Translations under genes and position numbers: made by a program
Shown here: positions 31,709-43,141 of the stretch, in pieces
Layout of the letters: the number at the start of each line of letters is the position of its first letter
Position numbering within the stretch: position 1 is the stretch's first letter
Notes under the pieces: generated by a model
Told to the model about the DNA's origin: nothing
Seen by the model: only the letters and a program-made list of their open reading frames with translations
Databases searched by the model: none
Source of the DNA: Isochrysis galbana
Taxonomy: Eukaryota; Haptophyta; Isochrysidales; Isochrysidaceae
Direction of reading: 5' to 3'
DNA length: 64,000 bases
Assembly: GCA_018136815.1 (NCBI GenBank)
Contig: CM030932.1
Coordinates: 2,705,819 to 2,769,818, forward strand

Positions 31709-32469
31709 CGGTTCTAATTCTAGCAATTACCTAGTCTTTACGGGACAAGCAGATATCGTGCGCGTCGCCGCAAGGACGCCGTTTGACGGGCTGTTCCATC
31801 GACGTCGGTAGCATCCCATTGTGGCTCACCCATGCTCTCCTTGCGACAAGGGCGACATGCTCAGATCACGCAGACGAGGAGGGCAAGACTCGGATGGCCG
31901 ATTGAGAACGCCGACAAGGGTGTGAGAGGACTCGCATGGCTCCATGGACAACGTGGACGGAGGGGGAGAGGACTCGGATGACGCCACGGGCGTGATTGAA
32001 GATGATCCACGGATTGCAAACGAGTCTCCGCTACGAGGACACCGCAGCAGTCCTCGCGTTTACTTCACTATCATTGTCATGAAGTTCGCACGCAACCCGT
32101 ACATTGTTTGCGGGATTCGGCAATGTGAGAATTCGGCAATGGAGACAGTATGCGGCCGGTTCATGTGTTTTTGGTTTGAGCTTGAGAAGTTCCCGTGGCA
32201 GGCACAACGTATAGTGTCTTAAAAATTGAATGCGGTAAGCGGCAAGCAAAAAACTGTATCTGTATTGTATTAACACCGCACACGCGGCTAAGGACTAAGG
32301 ACCTACCACTTACTACTTTCACGCAGCAAACTTTCCACACCCCCACTCCCCCGGTCTTTCTCCCCCCGCCATCTGGCGGCTCCCCCCATGCACTACCACT
32401 AGGGGGATTGGGGTGAGGGGCTTAGATATGGTCCGGTGGTCCGCACTCGACACTCGAGTCTCACTCGAG

Positions 32470-32730
32470 TTCACGGCGCTGGGGGACGCTGGGGGACGGC
32501 GCTGGGGGATGTTGAGAGACGTTGGGGGACGTTGGGGGACGCTAGGGGACGCTAGGGGACGCGGGGGGACGGCGCTTGGGGACGCTGGGGGACGGCGCTG
32601 GGGGAACGCTGGGGGACGGCGCCGGGGGACGCTGGGGGACGGCGCGACGGCGCTGGGGGACGCTGGGGGACGGGGGGACGGCGCTTGGGGACGCTAGGAG
32701 ACGCTGGGGGGACGGCGCTGAGGGACGCTG
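32470..32730 (+). repeat. Minisatellite, GCTGGGGGAC unit
   Basis: About 25 units of GCTGGGGGAC and GGCGCTGGGGGAC. It shares its unit with the array at 19596-19780. The G-rich strand could form quadruplexes. Confidence 0.88.
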
Positions 32731-32824
32731 GCCACGGCGACGAGCGGCGCTACCGGCGCCACAATGATGGCATACACAAATATGGCACGCGGAGCCTAGG
32801 CAAGCGAGCAACCAGATCGAGTTC

Positions 32825-33170
32825 AAAAAAAACTTCTTAACAATCTCGCCGCGCGCGCGACCCTGCATAACACATCTGCAGCCACGCCCGCTTCCCTTAT
32901 CCCCCCTCCACCTGCCTTGTGGCCCGTCCCCTCGTGCTCTTCCTAGGGGCTGGGTGTATGGGGCATCCAGTGGCAGGCGGCGTGGACCGATTCCCGATGG
33001 CCTGTTCCTCTACTTCCTGGAAGACTTCCTCCTGCGCCATCGGGCCAATCGGGCTATCGGCTGTTACGTGCTTCCTTTTTGGTAGTCGTGTGTCAGGTCG
33101 TAGGGCTTCTTTGTCTCCGGGGGCAGTGGTTGAGTGGGTTCGGGGCGGGGAGTTCCGTCGTGGTTAGGCG
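32825..33170 (-). repeat. Family A repeat, long copy 3
   Basis: On the minus strand this runs from GGAGACAAAGAAGCCCTACG and ACCTGACACACGACTACC through CGGTCCACGCCGCCTGCCAC and CTAGGAAGAGCACGAGGGGA to GCGGCGAGATTGTTAAGAAG and a T-run. The longer 5' part is shared with the copy at 43395, so the full element is at least 300 bp. Confidence 0.75.
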
Positions 33171-33299
33171 AGTCGTTCCGCCACGTTGAGCGCTTGCTTG
33201 CGCTACTAGCTACTAGGGCAGGCAGCAAGCTCTCCAAGAGTGCGAGATCTGCCTTGCTCTGACACAGGCGGCTCCCCCCGTGCACTACTAGGGAGATTG

Positions 33300-33560
33300 G
33301 GGTGAAGGGCTTACTTAGATCTGGTCCGGTGCCCCCCCCCCCCCCCCCGTGATCCTCTCCCCCCTTCCTCCTATGCCTACCGGGCTGGCGGCGGCCTGGC
33401 TTAGACCCGACTTATCCTGTAAACAGGTGCAGGTGCGGGATTTACCTATTTTTCGGTGGGCGGAGCTCCGCACACCCTCTTCTCCGCTCTCTCTCTCTCC
33501 TCTCCTGCGGCACGCGCGATGGCGCGCCTGCGACAAGCCTGCAGCTGCCCTCCGGCGACC
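33300..33560 (+). repeat. Family I repeat, copy 1
   Basis: Direct repeat of 34085-34345. Shared landmarks are a C-run then TGATC, GACTTATCCTGTAAACAGG, TTTTCGGTGGGCGGAGCTC, a CT-rich segment and GCGGCACGCGCGATGGCGCG. The divergence is mainly in homopolymers. Confidence 0.75.
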
Positions 33561-34084
33561 CTTGGAGGCTCCTGGAGTAACCCCTTACAGAAAGATGGCA
33601 TCTATTATTGTTGCAAGCTTTGCTGACTGAAGCCAACAATCTCAATCTAGATGGCAAGCTTTGCAACTAAGTTTATACTTAGTTCGCCCATGGGGGGGCA
33701 CGAGCCTCCCTCCCTCTCCACTCCTCCCCCACCATGGGGGAGGAACCACTCACTCTCCTGGCACGTCTGATGGCCTGCTAGGAGCACACAGCCCCACTGA
33801 CTCACTCCTCCCCCCACAGGCCACAGGACCGCCTGACTCGCCCGCCCTGGCCCGTCGTGGCCAGCCCATCCCTCTGACTAGCCCCTCCTAGGCCCGTCGC
33901 CTCTCCTCACGTGAAAAAAAAACTTTTAATATTCTTACCGCACTCGCGGCGAATGGAACGATTACCTACTACACGTAGTACGTAGCATACTTTCTACACC
34001 CCCACTCCCCCGGCCCTTCTCCCCCCGCCATCAGGCGGCTCCCCCCGTACACTACTAGGGGGATAGGGATAGGGGTGAAGGGCT

Positions 34085-34345
34085 TAGATATGGTCCGGTG
34101 GCCCGCGCCCCCCCCCCGGTGATCTTTCCCCCCCTTCCTCCTGTGTCTCCGAGTGGGCGGCCGACTCTGTCCCGACTTATCCTGTAAACAGGAGCGGGTC
34201 TTACCAATTTTTCGGTGGGCGGAGCTCTCGCTCCGCCCACCCCCTTCTCCGCGCCCTCTCTCCCCTCTCCCTCTCCTGCGGCACGCGCGATGGCGCGCCT
34301 GCGGCAGGCCTCCAGCTGCCCTCTGGCGGCACCTGGAGGCACCTG
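34085..34345 (+). repeat. Family I repeat, copy 2
   Basis: See the copy at 33300. Lies 785 bp downstream in the same direction; the intervening DNA includes a truncated family A tail (33910-33960, minus). Confidence 0.75.
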
Positions 34346-35337
34346 GAGGTCAGCTCAGGGGGCAGAGGAGGCTGGGGCTGGGCCCTGGCCTCCCCTGCCT
34401 CTCCCTCGCTGACGCTCCAGAGCCTCTGGGGCCCCCACGCTGCACCTGTCTGCCTGTCGACCAGGGGGGGAGGGGGGGTTGGAGCAATGGGCTGGCCACG
34501 ACTGGCCAGGATGGGCGAATGGGGCGAGCCTGTGGGGAAGGGAGTGGGGGTCAGTAGGGCAGTCTCCTCCTGGCAAGCCATTAGGCATGCCAAGAGGATG
34601 GGCATGCCAGGAGGATGGGTGGTTCCTCCCCCATGGCAGGGGGAGGAGTGGAGAGGTGGGGGGGCTCGTGCCCCCCCATGGGTCAACCACGTATAAACTT
34701 AGTTGCCTCTCCTCACGTGAAGAGAGAGAGATCTCACAGGACTTAGAAAGTAAATACAGGAGAGGACGGAGGAGAGGACGGAGGGGCATCCGTAACACAT
34801 GTCTGTTGTGTGCGTTGTGGCCGGGGCCACGGGCCGTGTGGTGCGACGCGGATCGCACGCACCTGCTCGGCCTTTGACCTCTGACGGTGAACACGGCCGC
34901 CTCGCCAGCGACTGCTCCATGGAGCTCGGGGGTCGCGTTCTTGGCGAGGGGCCCGAAGAAGGAGAGAAGAGAGGAGAGGCGCGTCGGCGGCGCGCTCCAT
35001 GGCAACCAACCACCGACCATGAAGTTAGTTGCGGCGAGACTTTGGACTTCAGGAGGAGAGCAGCAGAAGAAGTAAGAAGTCTCGACGCACATGCGACAAG
35101 AAAAGGTAATACGCAATACGCGCGCTCATTTACGCGCTTGTCCACCTATGCCTATGAAGACGAAGACAAACCAATAGCCAATAGCAATAGCCAGCCAATC
35201 AACAATCAACAGGCCTGCTCCAGCCCACCCTCATTACTGCGCGCGAGGTGAGAATATAAAGAAGTTTTTGACCCCCACATCGCACAAGGCAGCACCCGCA
35301 AAACACATACTGCTGCTAGTGGCTAGAGGCTCGCTGT

Positions 35338-36492
35338 TTAGGCGTAGCGCTCCTTGATAGCATCAAGCGCCGACTGGGCAACAATGACCTTCTTGGCCTT
35401 GAGAATGTCACGCGCGTTGATGTTGTCAAGGGTCGACAGTGTGAGGTACGGAATGTTGCGAGCCTGAGAGCGGGCGCGAGTGGTCAAGTGTGCGCACCCG
35501 TTTTGATAGGGAAGTGCGCTATGAGGGCAGGCCTTCACGCAGCTGTGCAGGGCATCCTATTGCTCGCCAAACTATGCGAGCATGTGAAGTGGCATTGCGC
35601 ACCGAAAGGTATGAGTTCTCATGGCGCTCCTTCGTGAGGATGAGGGTGGTAGGGCGCGATGCAGTGTCCACGCTGAGCCGATCGAGGAAGGCCTTCATAT
35701 CCTTCGTCTTGGCGGATGTAAAGTGCGAATCCAAGTCCTCAACAATGGTCATCTTCGGAAGAGCCGACATGAGCGCAGTGGAGATGGCGAGGCGCTTCTC
35801 CTTCTTGTTCATCTGAAGAGAATAGCGCGCCTTGCCGACGCCGCGTGGGCCGAAAGACACGCCACCACCGACGAGCAGCGGGGAGCGGGACGAGCCACGG
35901 CGAGCGCGGCCGGTGCCCTTCTGCTGGTACGGCTTGCGGCCGCCACCCCGAACCTACAATTGCGAGGCGAGCGGACACCATGACGCCAGGGTCGCGCGCC
36001 AAGGAAATGTGCTCGCGAAGGAGGGGATTCACAAGCACGCGTGGGACGGTGCCCGCATAAGCCAGAGATAGCCCGTCGCTTCGGACCCCGAGTGGCTCTA
36101 TTGCCTCCCTTGCTCCTGCCCTCTGACAGTCTCTCTGGACTTGCCAGACCACCCAAGCACATATAGGCAGCGGGATTGCGGCAGAGAAGAAAGGACAAGG
36201 GGGTGAGCAGGCCATGCGCATGTGAGCCGATTTCGCTCACCTCCATGCGTGTTTTAGCCTTGGCGGTGCCCAACCGCATGTTGGCCTGCTCAGTGACCAC
36301 CTTGCGGTGGACGAGGTAGGCTCCCGACTTGGCAACCTTGAGCTCGACGGGCTGCTCGCCGGCGGAGGTTCCATCGAATGTGACGGCGGGCACCGCGGCC
36401 ATCACCGGCTGCACGCGCGCCGGGACGCGCGCCACACCAGCAAGCGCGTGCGCGCCGGCGAGTAGCGTGAGGGCAGCCACAGATCGCAGCAT
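35338..36492 (-). CDS. rpl4: Plastid 50S ribosomal protein L4 (uL4c), nuclear-encoded
   Basis: Three exons on the minus strand: 36241-36492, 35603-35953 and 35338-35463, 242 residues. L4 binds 23S rRNA and lines the peptide exit tunnel of the plastid ribosome. The bacterial-type L4 signature is complete once introns are removed: [40 protein letters not shown], then [20 protein letters not shown] and [15 protein letters not shown]. Both joins are phase 0. The first 30 or so residues ([19 protein letters not shown], then Arg/Val-rich) read as a signal peptide followed by a transit-like segment, as needed for a plastid bounded by extra membranes. It is head to head with the securin-like gene, 490 bp apart. 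A CT tract lies just upstream of the ATG. Confidence 0.93.
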
Positions 36493-36982
36493 GAGCGATG
36501 GAGAGAGAGAGAGGAGGGGGAGAGGCTTTAGGGTTGCGTCGAGGGAGGACCTGCAGGTGAGAGAAAAGAACGCGCGTGGTAAGAGAGAAGAACGAACGGG
36601 CAGGGGTGGGGAGAGAGAGGGCGAGGGGCGAGAGAGGGGGAGACGCGCCGCGGCGCCCCCCCCCCCCCCCTTCCACCCCCCCTTCCCCTCCCCCTCCCCT
36701 CCCCCCTCCGCGTGGAGAGAGATCTCCACCTCGCCAGAGCGATACCGCGAGGGGAGCCCCACCCAACGGCGCGTGGAGGCGAAATATCGGGGGGAGGGGC
36801 ACCACGCGAGAGCGATTTGACCGGAAGTAGGCAGGGAGGAGGGGTGCCGCCCCTTCCGCTTCAAACGCCCTCTCTTCCCATCCGAACCTGAGGGGGGAAG
36901 GCGGGAGGCAGAACCCGCGGAGCAGCAAGGCCGCCACTGAAGCAGGCGGGGTCCTTGTCCGCCGCGGGTGCACGTGGAGAGG
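36493..36982. promoter_or_regulatory. Divergent intergenic region, probable bidirectional promoter
   Basis: It separates the start codons of plastid L4 (minus) and the securin-like gene (plus). Contains a GA/CT tract next to the L4 start (36498-36520), a pyrimidine run at 36654-36710 and no ORF of its own that looks real. No TATA box was recognised. Confidence 0.45.
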
Positions 36983-37966
36983 ATGCTGAACATCACGATC
37001 GCTAATGACGAGAACGGGCCACCTCTCGCCGCCGGAGCCGGCAACAAGCCAGCCGGCTCCAAGAAGCCTGCAGGTGGCTCGCGGAAGGGGCTGGGCGGTG
37101 GCCTCGGCGGCAAGGGAGGCGATGGCTCCAAGGCGTCGGCCGAGGCCAAGCCGAGGCGTGCGCTGGGTGATATCAGTAATCGTGGCAAAGATTTCCAGGC
37201 GGCTTCGCAGAAGACGAAGCCCGTCCCGGTCAAGGCCGTTGCGGCCAGCTCCAAGATGGACACTGCTGCCTCGAAGAAGAATGAGCTGCCCCCCATTGAG
37301 CGCTTCTTCCCCAACGAGCAGGAGCCTCCTCTGCCTTGCTTTGACAGGTCAGGGATCTTTCCCCAAGAGTGTGTTGATGCGGTCTGCCTCGCGCAGAGCT
37401 GCTGCGGTGTGACGGGGGCGCGCACACCGGCACTCAATCCTGCATTGCTTTCGCCATCAGCCACGCCCAGCAGCCGTGCCAAGCTGGTCAGGGTGGAGCA
37501 GACACCGAAGATGCCAAAGACACTGGCCGACGCTCTGGATGAGGCCAATGGTTGGTCCGAGAGCGAACAGCTAGAGGCTGCCCTCGCGATATCCTGGAGC
37601 GATTTTGCCGGTGCCTTAGCAGCAGAACGTTCTGGTGATTTGATGTGTGAGTTTGGTCCGGAAGGCAGTCTCGATCTTGGTCCTCTGAACTTCAGCTTGG
37701 ACAAGGCACTATCGAGCACTGAGGTCGAGGTCGACAGAGTAAATGATCGCGTCACCGTTAAGCCGCCCTTCGAGGTGGAAGCGGACACCATCCTGCTGCC
37801 GGAATCCCCTCTGATGAAGATTGATGGCGATCTTCGCACCTCTAGCGCGCCAATGGCCATAAGGCCACCAGCATCAACTATGGCCCGGCGCGAGGGTACT
37901 ATAGCCTCGATGAAGGTGTTTCGACACGAGGACGTGCTCAGCGATGGTGAATATTCTGATGCCTAG
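36983..37966 (+). CDS. Securin-like separase inhibitor candidate
   Basis: 327 residues from the first ATG; the open frame extends slightly upstream only from a GTG. Securin holds separase inactive until the anaphase-promoting complex (APC/C) destroys it. The layout matches animal securins in order: an N-terminal ITIANDENGPP, aligning with the region of the animal KEN box but with Asp for Lys; a lysine/glycine-rich basic stretch; PRRALGDISN, a textbook destruction box; then ELPPIERFFP, resembling the P-E-I-E-K-F-F-P separase-contact segment of vertebrate securin; and an acidic C-terminal half with ILLPESPLMKI. RRALGDISN-type boxes also occur in B-type cyclins, but no cyclin fold is present. 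Identification rests on short linear motifs in a fast-evolving family, so it is a strong candidate rather than proven. Confidence 0.65.
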   Translation: MLNITIANDENGPPLAAGAGNKPAGSKKPAGGSRKGLGGGLGGKGGDGSKASAEAKPRRALGDISNRGKDFQAASQKTKPVPVKAVAASSKMDTAASKKNELPPIERFFPNEQEPPLPCFDRSGIFPQECVDAVCLAQSCCGVTGARTPALNPALLSPSATPSSRAKLVRVEQTPKMPKTLADALDEANGWSESEQLEAALAISWSDFAGALAAERSGDLMCEFGPEGSLDLGPLNFSLDKALSSTEVEVDRVNDRVTVKPPFEVEADTILLPESPLMKIDGDLRTSSAPMAIRPPASTMARREGTIASMKVFRHEDVLSDGEYSDA

Positions 37967-39960
37967 ATAGTCTGTGCGATGAATGCACACCTAGAGGTGG
38001 TGCTCTTGGCGACTGCGGTGAGAGGTCAAGAACGCGTCAATCTCCATGCAACAAACCACCCGATGAATCCTGTGACCCTCCCTGAGACCCTTAACATATG
38101 CGCGGGACTCTCGCGTAAGAGGTACTGCCTTCGTGGTGTGCCGGTAGAGAACGAGAATTCAAGGAGTCGTCGCGAGAAGGAGGGAGGGAGGATAGGCTTC
38201 CGAGTTGCCCTCATGGATCTCACATAGTCGAGGATTCTTTGAGAGGATTAGCTTTGTGATGAAGAAGAGGAGGAGCCAGTGCATCCACCAGGCGTGGATA
38301 ATGAAGCGGCCAGAGAGCAGTGAGAAAGATCTGTGGACACTGTGCCGTGTCTTGTAAGCTTTGGGCGACACTTGATGATGCGGATTTCTGGTGCCTGATT
38401 GATGAGCCACTTCCACCTCCAAGCTTTCAAGGAAGACATGGGGTGATAGTGAGACGATGAGATAGAGATAGAGTGACAATGCAAAGAGATGAAAAGATGG
38501 GCTGGCCAAGGACAGGGGACAGGGGCGAATGGATCGCAGCGCTTGCGCAAAGATTTGAATTTTGAGAGAGGCTTGGCAGCAAGAGAGCTTCAAAGCATGC
38601 ATCAACATCGAACATTGGCGACAACACATTTGACATTTGTTGTGCTCATCTGCATCCGCCAAAAAAATGTTTAATATTCACGCCTCACATCTTAGGGCGA
38701 TCAAACAGGGGCTTTTTAATTATTAATAAGGGTTGGGTTGCATTTTTGACCGTGGACCGTGGCGCGATGCGCAGTAAATAAAAAGCCTCCAAGGGGGACC
38801 ACATGCCGTCACGAAAATCATGGTCAGGAAATGGTGCGATTCGCATCCCCTCTCCACACTCCGTCACGCGCGCTCACGCTCTACCCGTAAAGAATTTGCG
38901 GTCGCGCCCGCGGGGGGCTGTTGTGGTGTCTGGTGCTAGTGAGGTGGTGTGGTGGATTCGGTCTGTACGGCGTACGGCGCTCGGGCTCTGGGTGCGCGGC
39001 TCGGGCTGCGGCTCGCGGGCACCTCGTCTGGTGTGGCCGGTGGCCCTGGCCTCCTGGCCTTGGCTAGATAGAGGATTAGAGGGCGCTGCGACGCTGCGAC
39101 TGCGACTGCACGGCGTCGGCCATATCCTGGTCGGCCGGCGCGACGGGGTGAGCGGCAGGGAGAGAGGAGGGGGCTAAAAACAAAAACACCTACTAGCGGC
39201 TAGCGGCCACCCCCATCCCTGCCCCTGCCAAAAGGCAAGGGCTGAGGTTGGTTGTACGGGCCCACCCCTTGGCCCTTGGGGTGTCCGCGATGGCGATGGA
39301 GTGAGGGGGGCGCAAGGCCCCCGTTGACCCCCACTTTTAAAAGTAGGCTGTTTGCTGTTTGCACGAAGAACATTGATGTTGATGTTCCATGTCCATGTTC
39401 CGTCCGGCGCGGCCGGCCCTTCTGGCTTCTGGTCCTTCACGATCGTCAAGTTGTGCTTGTGCTTGTGCTTGTGTGAGCTTGTGTGCTTGTGCAGGTAGCC
39501 GAAGCCGAAGCGGCACGTGCGATCCGCGATCCTTGACCGGCGGACGATACCGCCCCGCCTCGCTCTCGCACGTATAAGCAGTAAGCAGTAAGCAGTCCGG
39601 TTTTTAGTTTTTATGTAAAGCAAGAATGAGAAATTTGAATTTGAAATTTGCAAAACCAAAAAACCAAAACGCAAAACCAGATTATTTGTTATTTGTATTT
39701 GAAGAATGCCCCAAGACTTCTCGAATGAGGCACCTTAAGTGCCCAGGCCGCTGAACGTCTCCATAAAAATATCTCTAGGCTAGCTCTAGCTCTAGGAGTA
39801 AAGCCAGGCATCTCAACCCACCCTCGACTGACCCGAACACAAGGCTATCTCCTCCTGGGTGTGAATACCTCGTGAATACATGATTACGATTGAAGGGTGC
39901 TTCACTCTTCTCTCTTCCATCTCGCCTCTCCCGCGCTCGCTCGACGGCGGCCGTGCGGAG
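37967..39960. other. Gene-free stretch
   Basis: The first few hundred bases are probably the 3' UTR of the securin-like gene. A short family A-like tail (AAAAAAATGTTTAATATTC) sits at about 38664. A tandem CTTGTG repeat lies near 39446-39500. Nothing else recognised; the last 80 bases hold a possible upstream in-frame start (39880) for the next gene. Confidence 0.5.
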
Positions 39961-40900
<940 letters not shown>

Positions 40901-41000
40901 NNNNNNNNNNNNNNNNNNNNNNNNNNNNNNNNNNNNNNNNNNNNNNNNNNNNNNNNNNNNNNNNNNNNNNNNNNNNNNNNNNNNNNNNNNNNNNNNNNNN
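40901..41000. other. Assembly gap (100 N)
   Basis: Exactly 100 N. The TMEM184 frame is interrupted on the left and a transposase begins on the right, so order and distance across it are not guaranteed. Confidence 0.99.
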
Positions 41001-41019
41001 AGAGACGCTTTCGCGTTCC

Positions 41020-42153
41020 ATGCGCATGCGCGTTGGCGCAGAGCGTCTCTCGCTGGTGCGGCTGCAGCGTGAGGTGGAGGAGGGTGGCGACGGCGACGGC
41101 GTGGAGGCGCGCGAAATATATGCGCGCTTCGGCTTTCGCCTCGCAGACCTACCCAGGGTCATTGACGCGCTGGAGCTCCCTGCGGGGTTCAGGTTGAAGG
41201 GGCGGCACGTGATGAGCGGCGAAGAGGCCGTGCTCATCACTCATCACGCTGCGCCGCTTCAAGACCCCAGGTGCGCTGCATGCTGCACTGCACGCTGCTT
41301 GCCCTTTCACACGCAGCACGCAGAGAGAGAGAGAGCCTCCGCCCGGAGCCAGAGCTCACCACCTGCACCCGTGCCATGTACAGGTAGCATGGCGGCACTC
41401 TGCGAGGAGGTGGGTAGGAGCGAGGCTGCAATTTCGGCCGCGCACCAAGCTGTGGTAGAGCACATACACCGCACCTTCCCCCACCTCCTAGACTCCCGTG
41501 GCCTGTCGTGCTTTGCACCCCTGTTCCCACGCTTTGCTGCGGCGTTCGTCGAAGCTGGTGTTCCCCTGCACAATCTGATTGGGTTTGTGGACGGCAAGCT
41601 GTGGGCTGTAGCTCGCCCCGTGCGCGGCCAGGCACCATTTTATTCCGGGCACAAGAGGTGCCATGGTGTGAAGTTTCAGTTTCAGGGCTTAGTGTTGCCT
41701 AACGGCATTCAACCCTGGCTGTATGGGCCTGTTCACGGGTCGCGGCACGACGCCTTCGTCCTGCATTGCTCAGGTCTGCTGCGCGTCATGCGACTGCTGT
41801 GCAACGCTACAGGCCGCACGTTTCGTTTCTTTGGCGACTCCGCTTACCCGATATCCGCGTACGTATTCCGCATGTACCGTGGAGTGTTGGCACCGTGGCA
41901 GGTGCATTTCAATCAGCGCATGAGTCCGTACCGCGTGAGTGTGGAGTGGGGCTTCGGTAAGGTTTCCAACCTGTGGCCTTGGCTGGATTTCACACGCTCG
42001 CAGCAAGTGCTCCGTCGTGATGTGGGTGCATATGTGCGAGTGGCCAACATGTTGACGAACATGCACACTTGTTTGTATGGTAGGATTGTGAGCGACAAGT
42101 TTGGCGTGACACCCCCAAGTCTGGAGACCTACATGAGTGGTGGCCCTTACTAG
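41020..42153 (+). CDS. PIF/Harbinger-type transposase (DDE nuclease)
   Basis: Two exons, 41020-41270 and 41388-42153, with a 117-bp intron that keeps frame. The N-terminal part FGFRLADLPRVIDALELP, then VMSGEEAVLI and, across the intron, MAALCEEVGRSEAAIS is the helix-turn-helix region of Harbinger transposases. The nuclease core follows: LIGFVDGKLWAV with the first Asp; YSGHKRCHGVKFQFQGLVLP; GPVHGSRHDAFV; FFGDSAYPI with the second Asp; and VSVEWGFGKVSNLWPW with the Glu. The triad appears intact, so the protein could be active. The 5' end may extend into the gap, and terminal inverted repeats could not be checked. Confidence 0.88.
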   Translation: MRMRVGAERLSLVRLQREVEEGGDGDGVEAREIYARFGFRLADLPRVIDALELPAGFRLKGRHVMSGEEAVLITHHAAPLQDPRCAACCTARCLPFHTQHAERERASARSQSSPPAPVPCTGSMAALCEEVGRSEAAISAAHQAVVEHIHRTFPHLLDSRGLSCFAPLFPRFAAAFVEAGVPLHNLIGFVDGKLWAVARPVRGQAPFYSGHKRCHGVKFQFQGLVLPNGIQPWLYGPVHGSRHDAFVLHCSGLLRVMRLLCNATGRTFRFFGDSAYPISAYVFRMYRGVLAPWQVHFNQRMSPYRVSVEWGFGKVSNLWPWLDFTRSQQVLRRDVGAYVRVANMLTNMHTCLYGRIVSDKFGVTPPSLETYMSGGPY

Positions 42154-42164
42154 ACAACGTGTTG

Positions 42165-42240
42165 AAGATTTCACACACGGTTTCGGTTGAAGGGGGGGCA
42201 TATATCATGAGCGGCAATGAGGCAGCCCTTAACTCCTTAA
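42165..42240 (+). pseudogene. Degenerate Harbinger transposase N-terminal fragment
   Basis: TTCGGTTGAAGGGGGGGCAT, then ATCATGAGCGGCAATGAGGC, parallels 41186-41230 in the intact transposase (TTCAGGTTGAAGGGGCGGCA, then GTGATGAGCGGCGAAGAGGC). The translations MSGNEAALNSL and MSGEEAVLI correspond. Only this part of the HTH region is recognisable. Confidence 0.55.
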
Positions 42241-42560
42241 CTGCGTGGGCTCTGACATGGGGAGGTGGACAAAAGCCCTCCATCCGGCATGCCACAAAGT
42301 TAAGTTCGCAAGAACCGCACCGTTTGGGCTTCGGTGCCACTCCCTAGGAGTGTCGTCCCCCATGAGCTTGCTTCCATGCAAACTATCAACGTGATCCGCT
42401 TAACCCACGGGGCGCCCTTGAGGGGCATCTGCTCTGCTGACGCCCTCGCATTTAACAGCCTAACCGTGACGTGTCGACATGTCGACATCTCCGCCCCTAG
42501 TTGTCTTGGTCCATCCAGTCTAAGGCTGTGAATAGGTTTGGTTGGAAGGTATCTAGATAT

Positions 42561-42640
42561 TAGCGTGGAGTCAACCTGTTCGGCGTGGAGTCAACATGTC
42601 CAGCGTGGAGTCAACTTGTTCAGTGTGGAGTCAACTCGAA
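42561..42640 (+). repeat. Short tandem repeat, about 20-bp unit, four copies
   Basis: Units of the form GCGTGGAGTCAACCTGTTCG, with the last base pairs varying. Perfect core GTGGAGTCAAC in all four. No ORF. Confidence 0.9.
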
Positions 42641-43014
42641 GACCTCAAACATCTGTCTGGGGGGGGGGGGGGTTCGCACGTGGGGGCTGCGAGAGACCCC
42701 GTTCCCGTCGACAACGGCCAATCCGAGTAGGTCTTGCAGACCTACCGCCTTTCCCTGGAACTTCGACAGGATCTATGTACGCGTAGCGCATACGCGCATA
42801 CTGACTGCTCTCGGGGCTCTCACTCAGTCAGCACTCAGCAAGTATAGGACGAAGGAGTGATGGGAGTGAGGTGTGGGGTTGGAATGGAGAGCAACCTCAC
42901 AGAGGCACTAGTAAGGGCAGTTTGCAATTTTTCAGTTTTGACATTTTTACTCCGAGTAGAGTGCACAAGCGGGGTGCGCGGGGTCGGTGCATGCACTGGG
43001 GGGAGGACAAATAT

Positions 43015-43141
43015 CGAGGGGAGCGGGCAGTGCCCCCACCCCCCGGTATCACTCGGACACCTGGCACCTGGCCCGTCAGGCATGGCGGGATTCCGGGACG
43101 GAAAAATTATGTCCAATTAGCTAGTGGGGTTGGCTAGGATA
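43015..43141 (+). repeat. Family G repeat, copy 2
   Basis: Same order of motifs as 7888-8023, with an extra CCTGGC duplication (ACCTGGCACCTGGCCC) and a short deletion before TGTCCAATTAG. Confidence 0.75.

Larger units (their letters stand above)
31709..35337. other. Repeat field with nested and inverted units
   Basis: No host gene recognised. Contains a GCTGGGGGAC minisatellite (32470-32730), a long family A copy (32825-33170), a block at 33300-33560 repeated at 34085-34345 (shared GACTTATCCTGTAAACAGG, TTTTCGGTGGGCGGAGCTC and GCGGCACGCGCGATGGCGCG), and a block at 33690-33900 present inverted at about 34470-34700. The result is a mosaic of direct and inverted copies. Confidence 0.65.

Noticed and set aside
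37348..37396. Possible 49-bp intron in the securin-like gene (GTCAGG to CGCGCAG)
   Set aside because: Its length is not a multiple of three and removal would put a stop codon in frame, while the unspliced frame stays open.
35809..37860. 683-codon minus-strand ORF
   Set aside because: It is a chance fusion of the securin-like gene's antisense, the intergenic region and L4 exon 1 with its intron; only the part 36241-36492 is coding.
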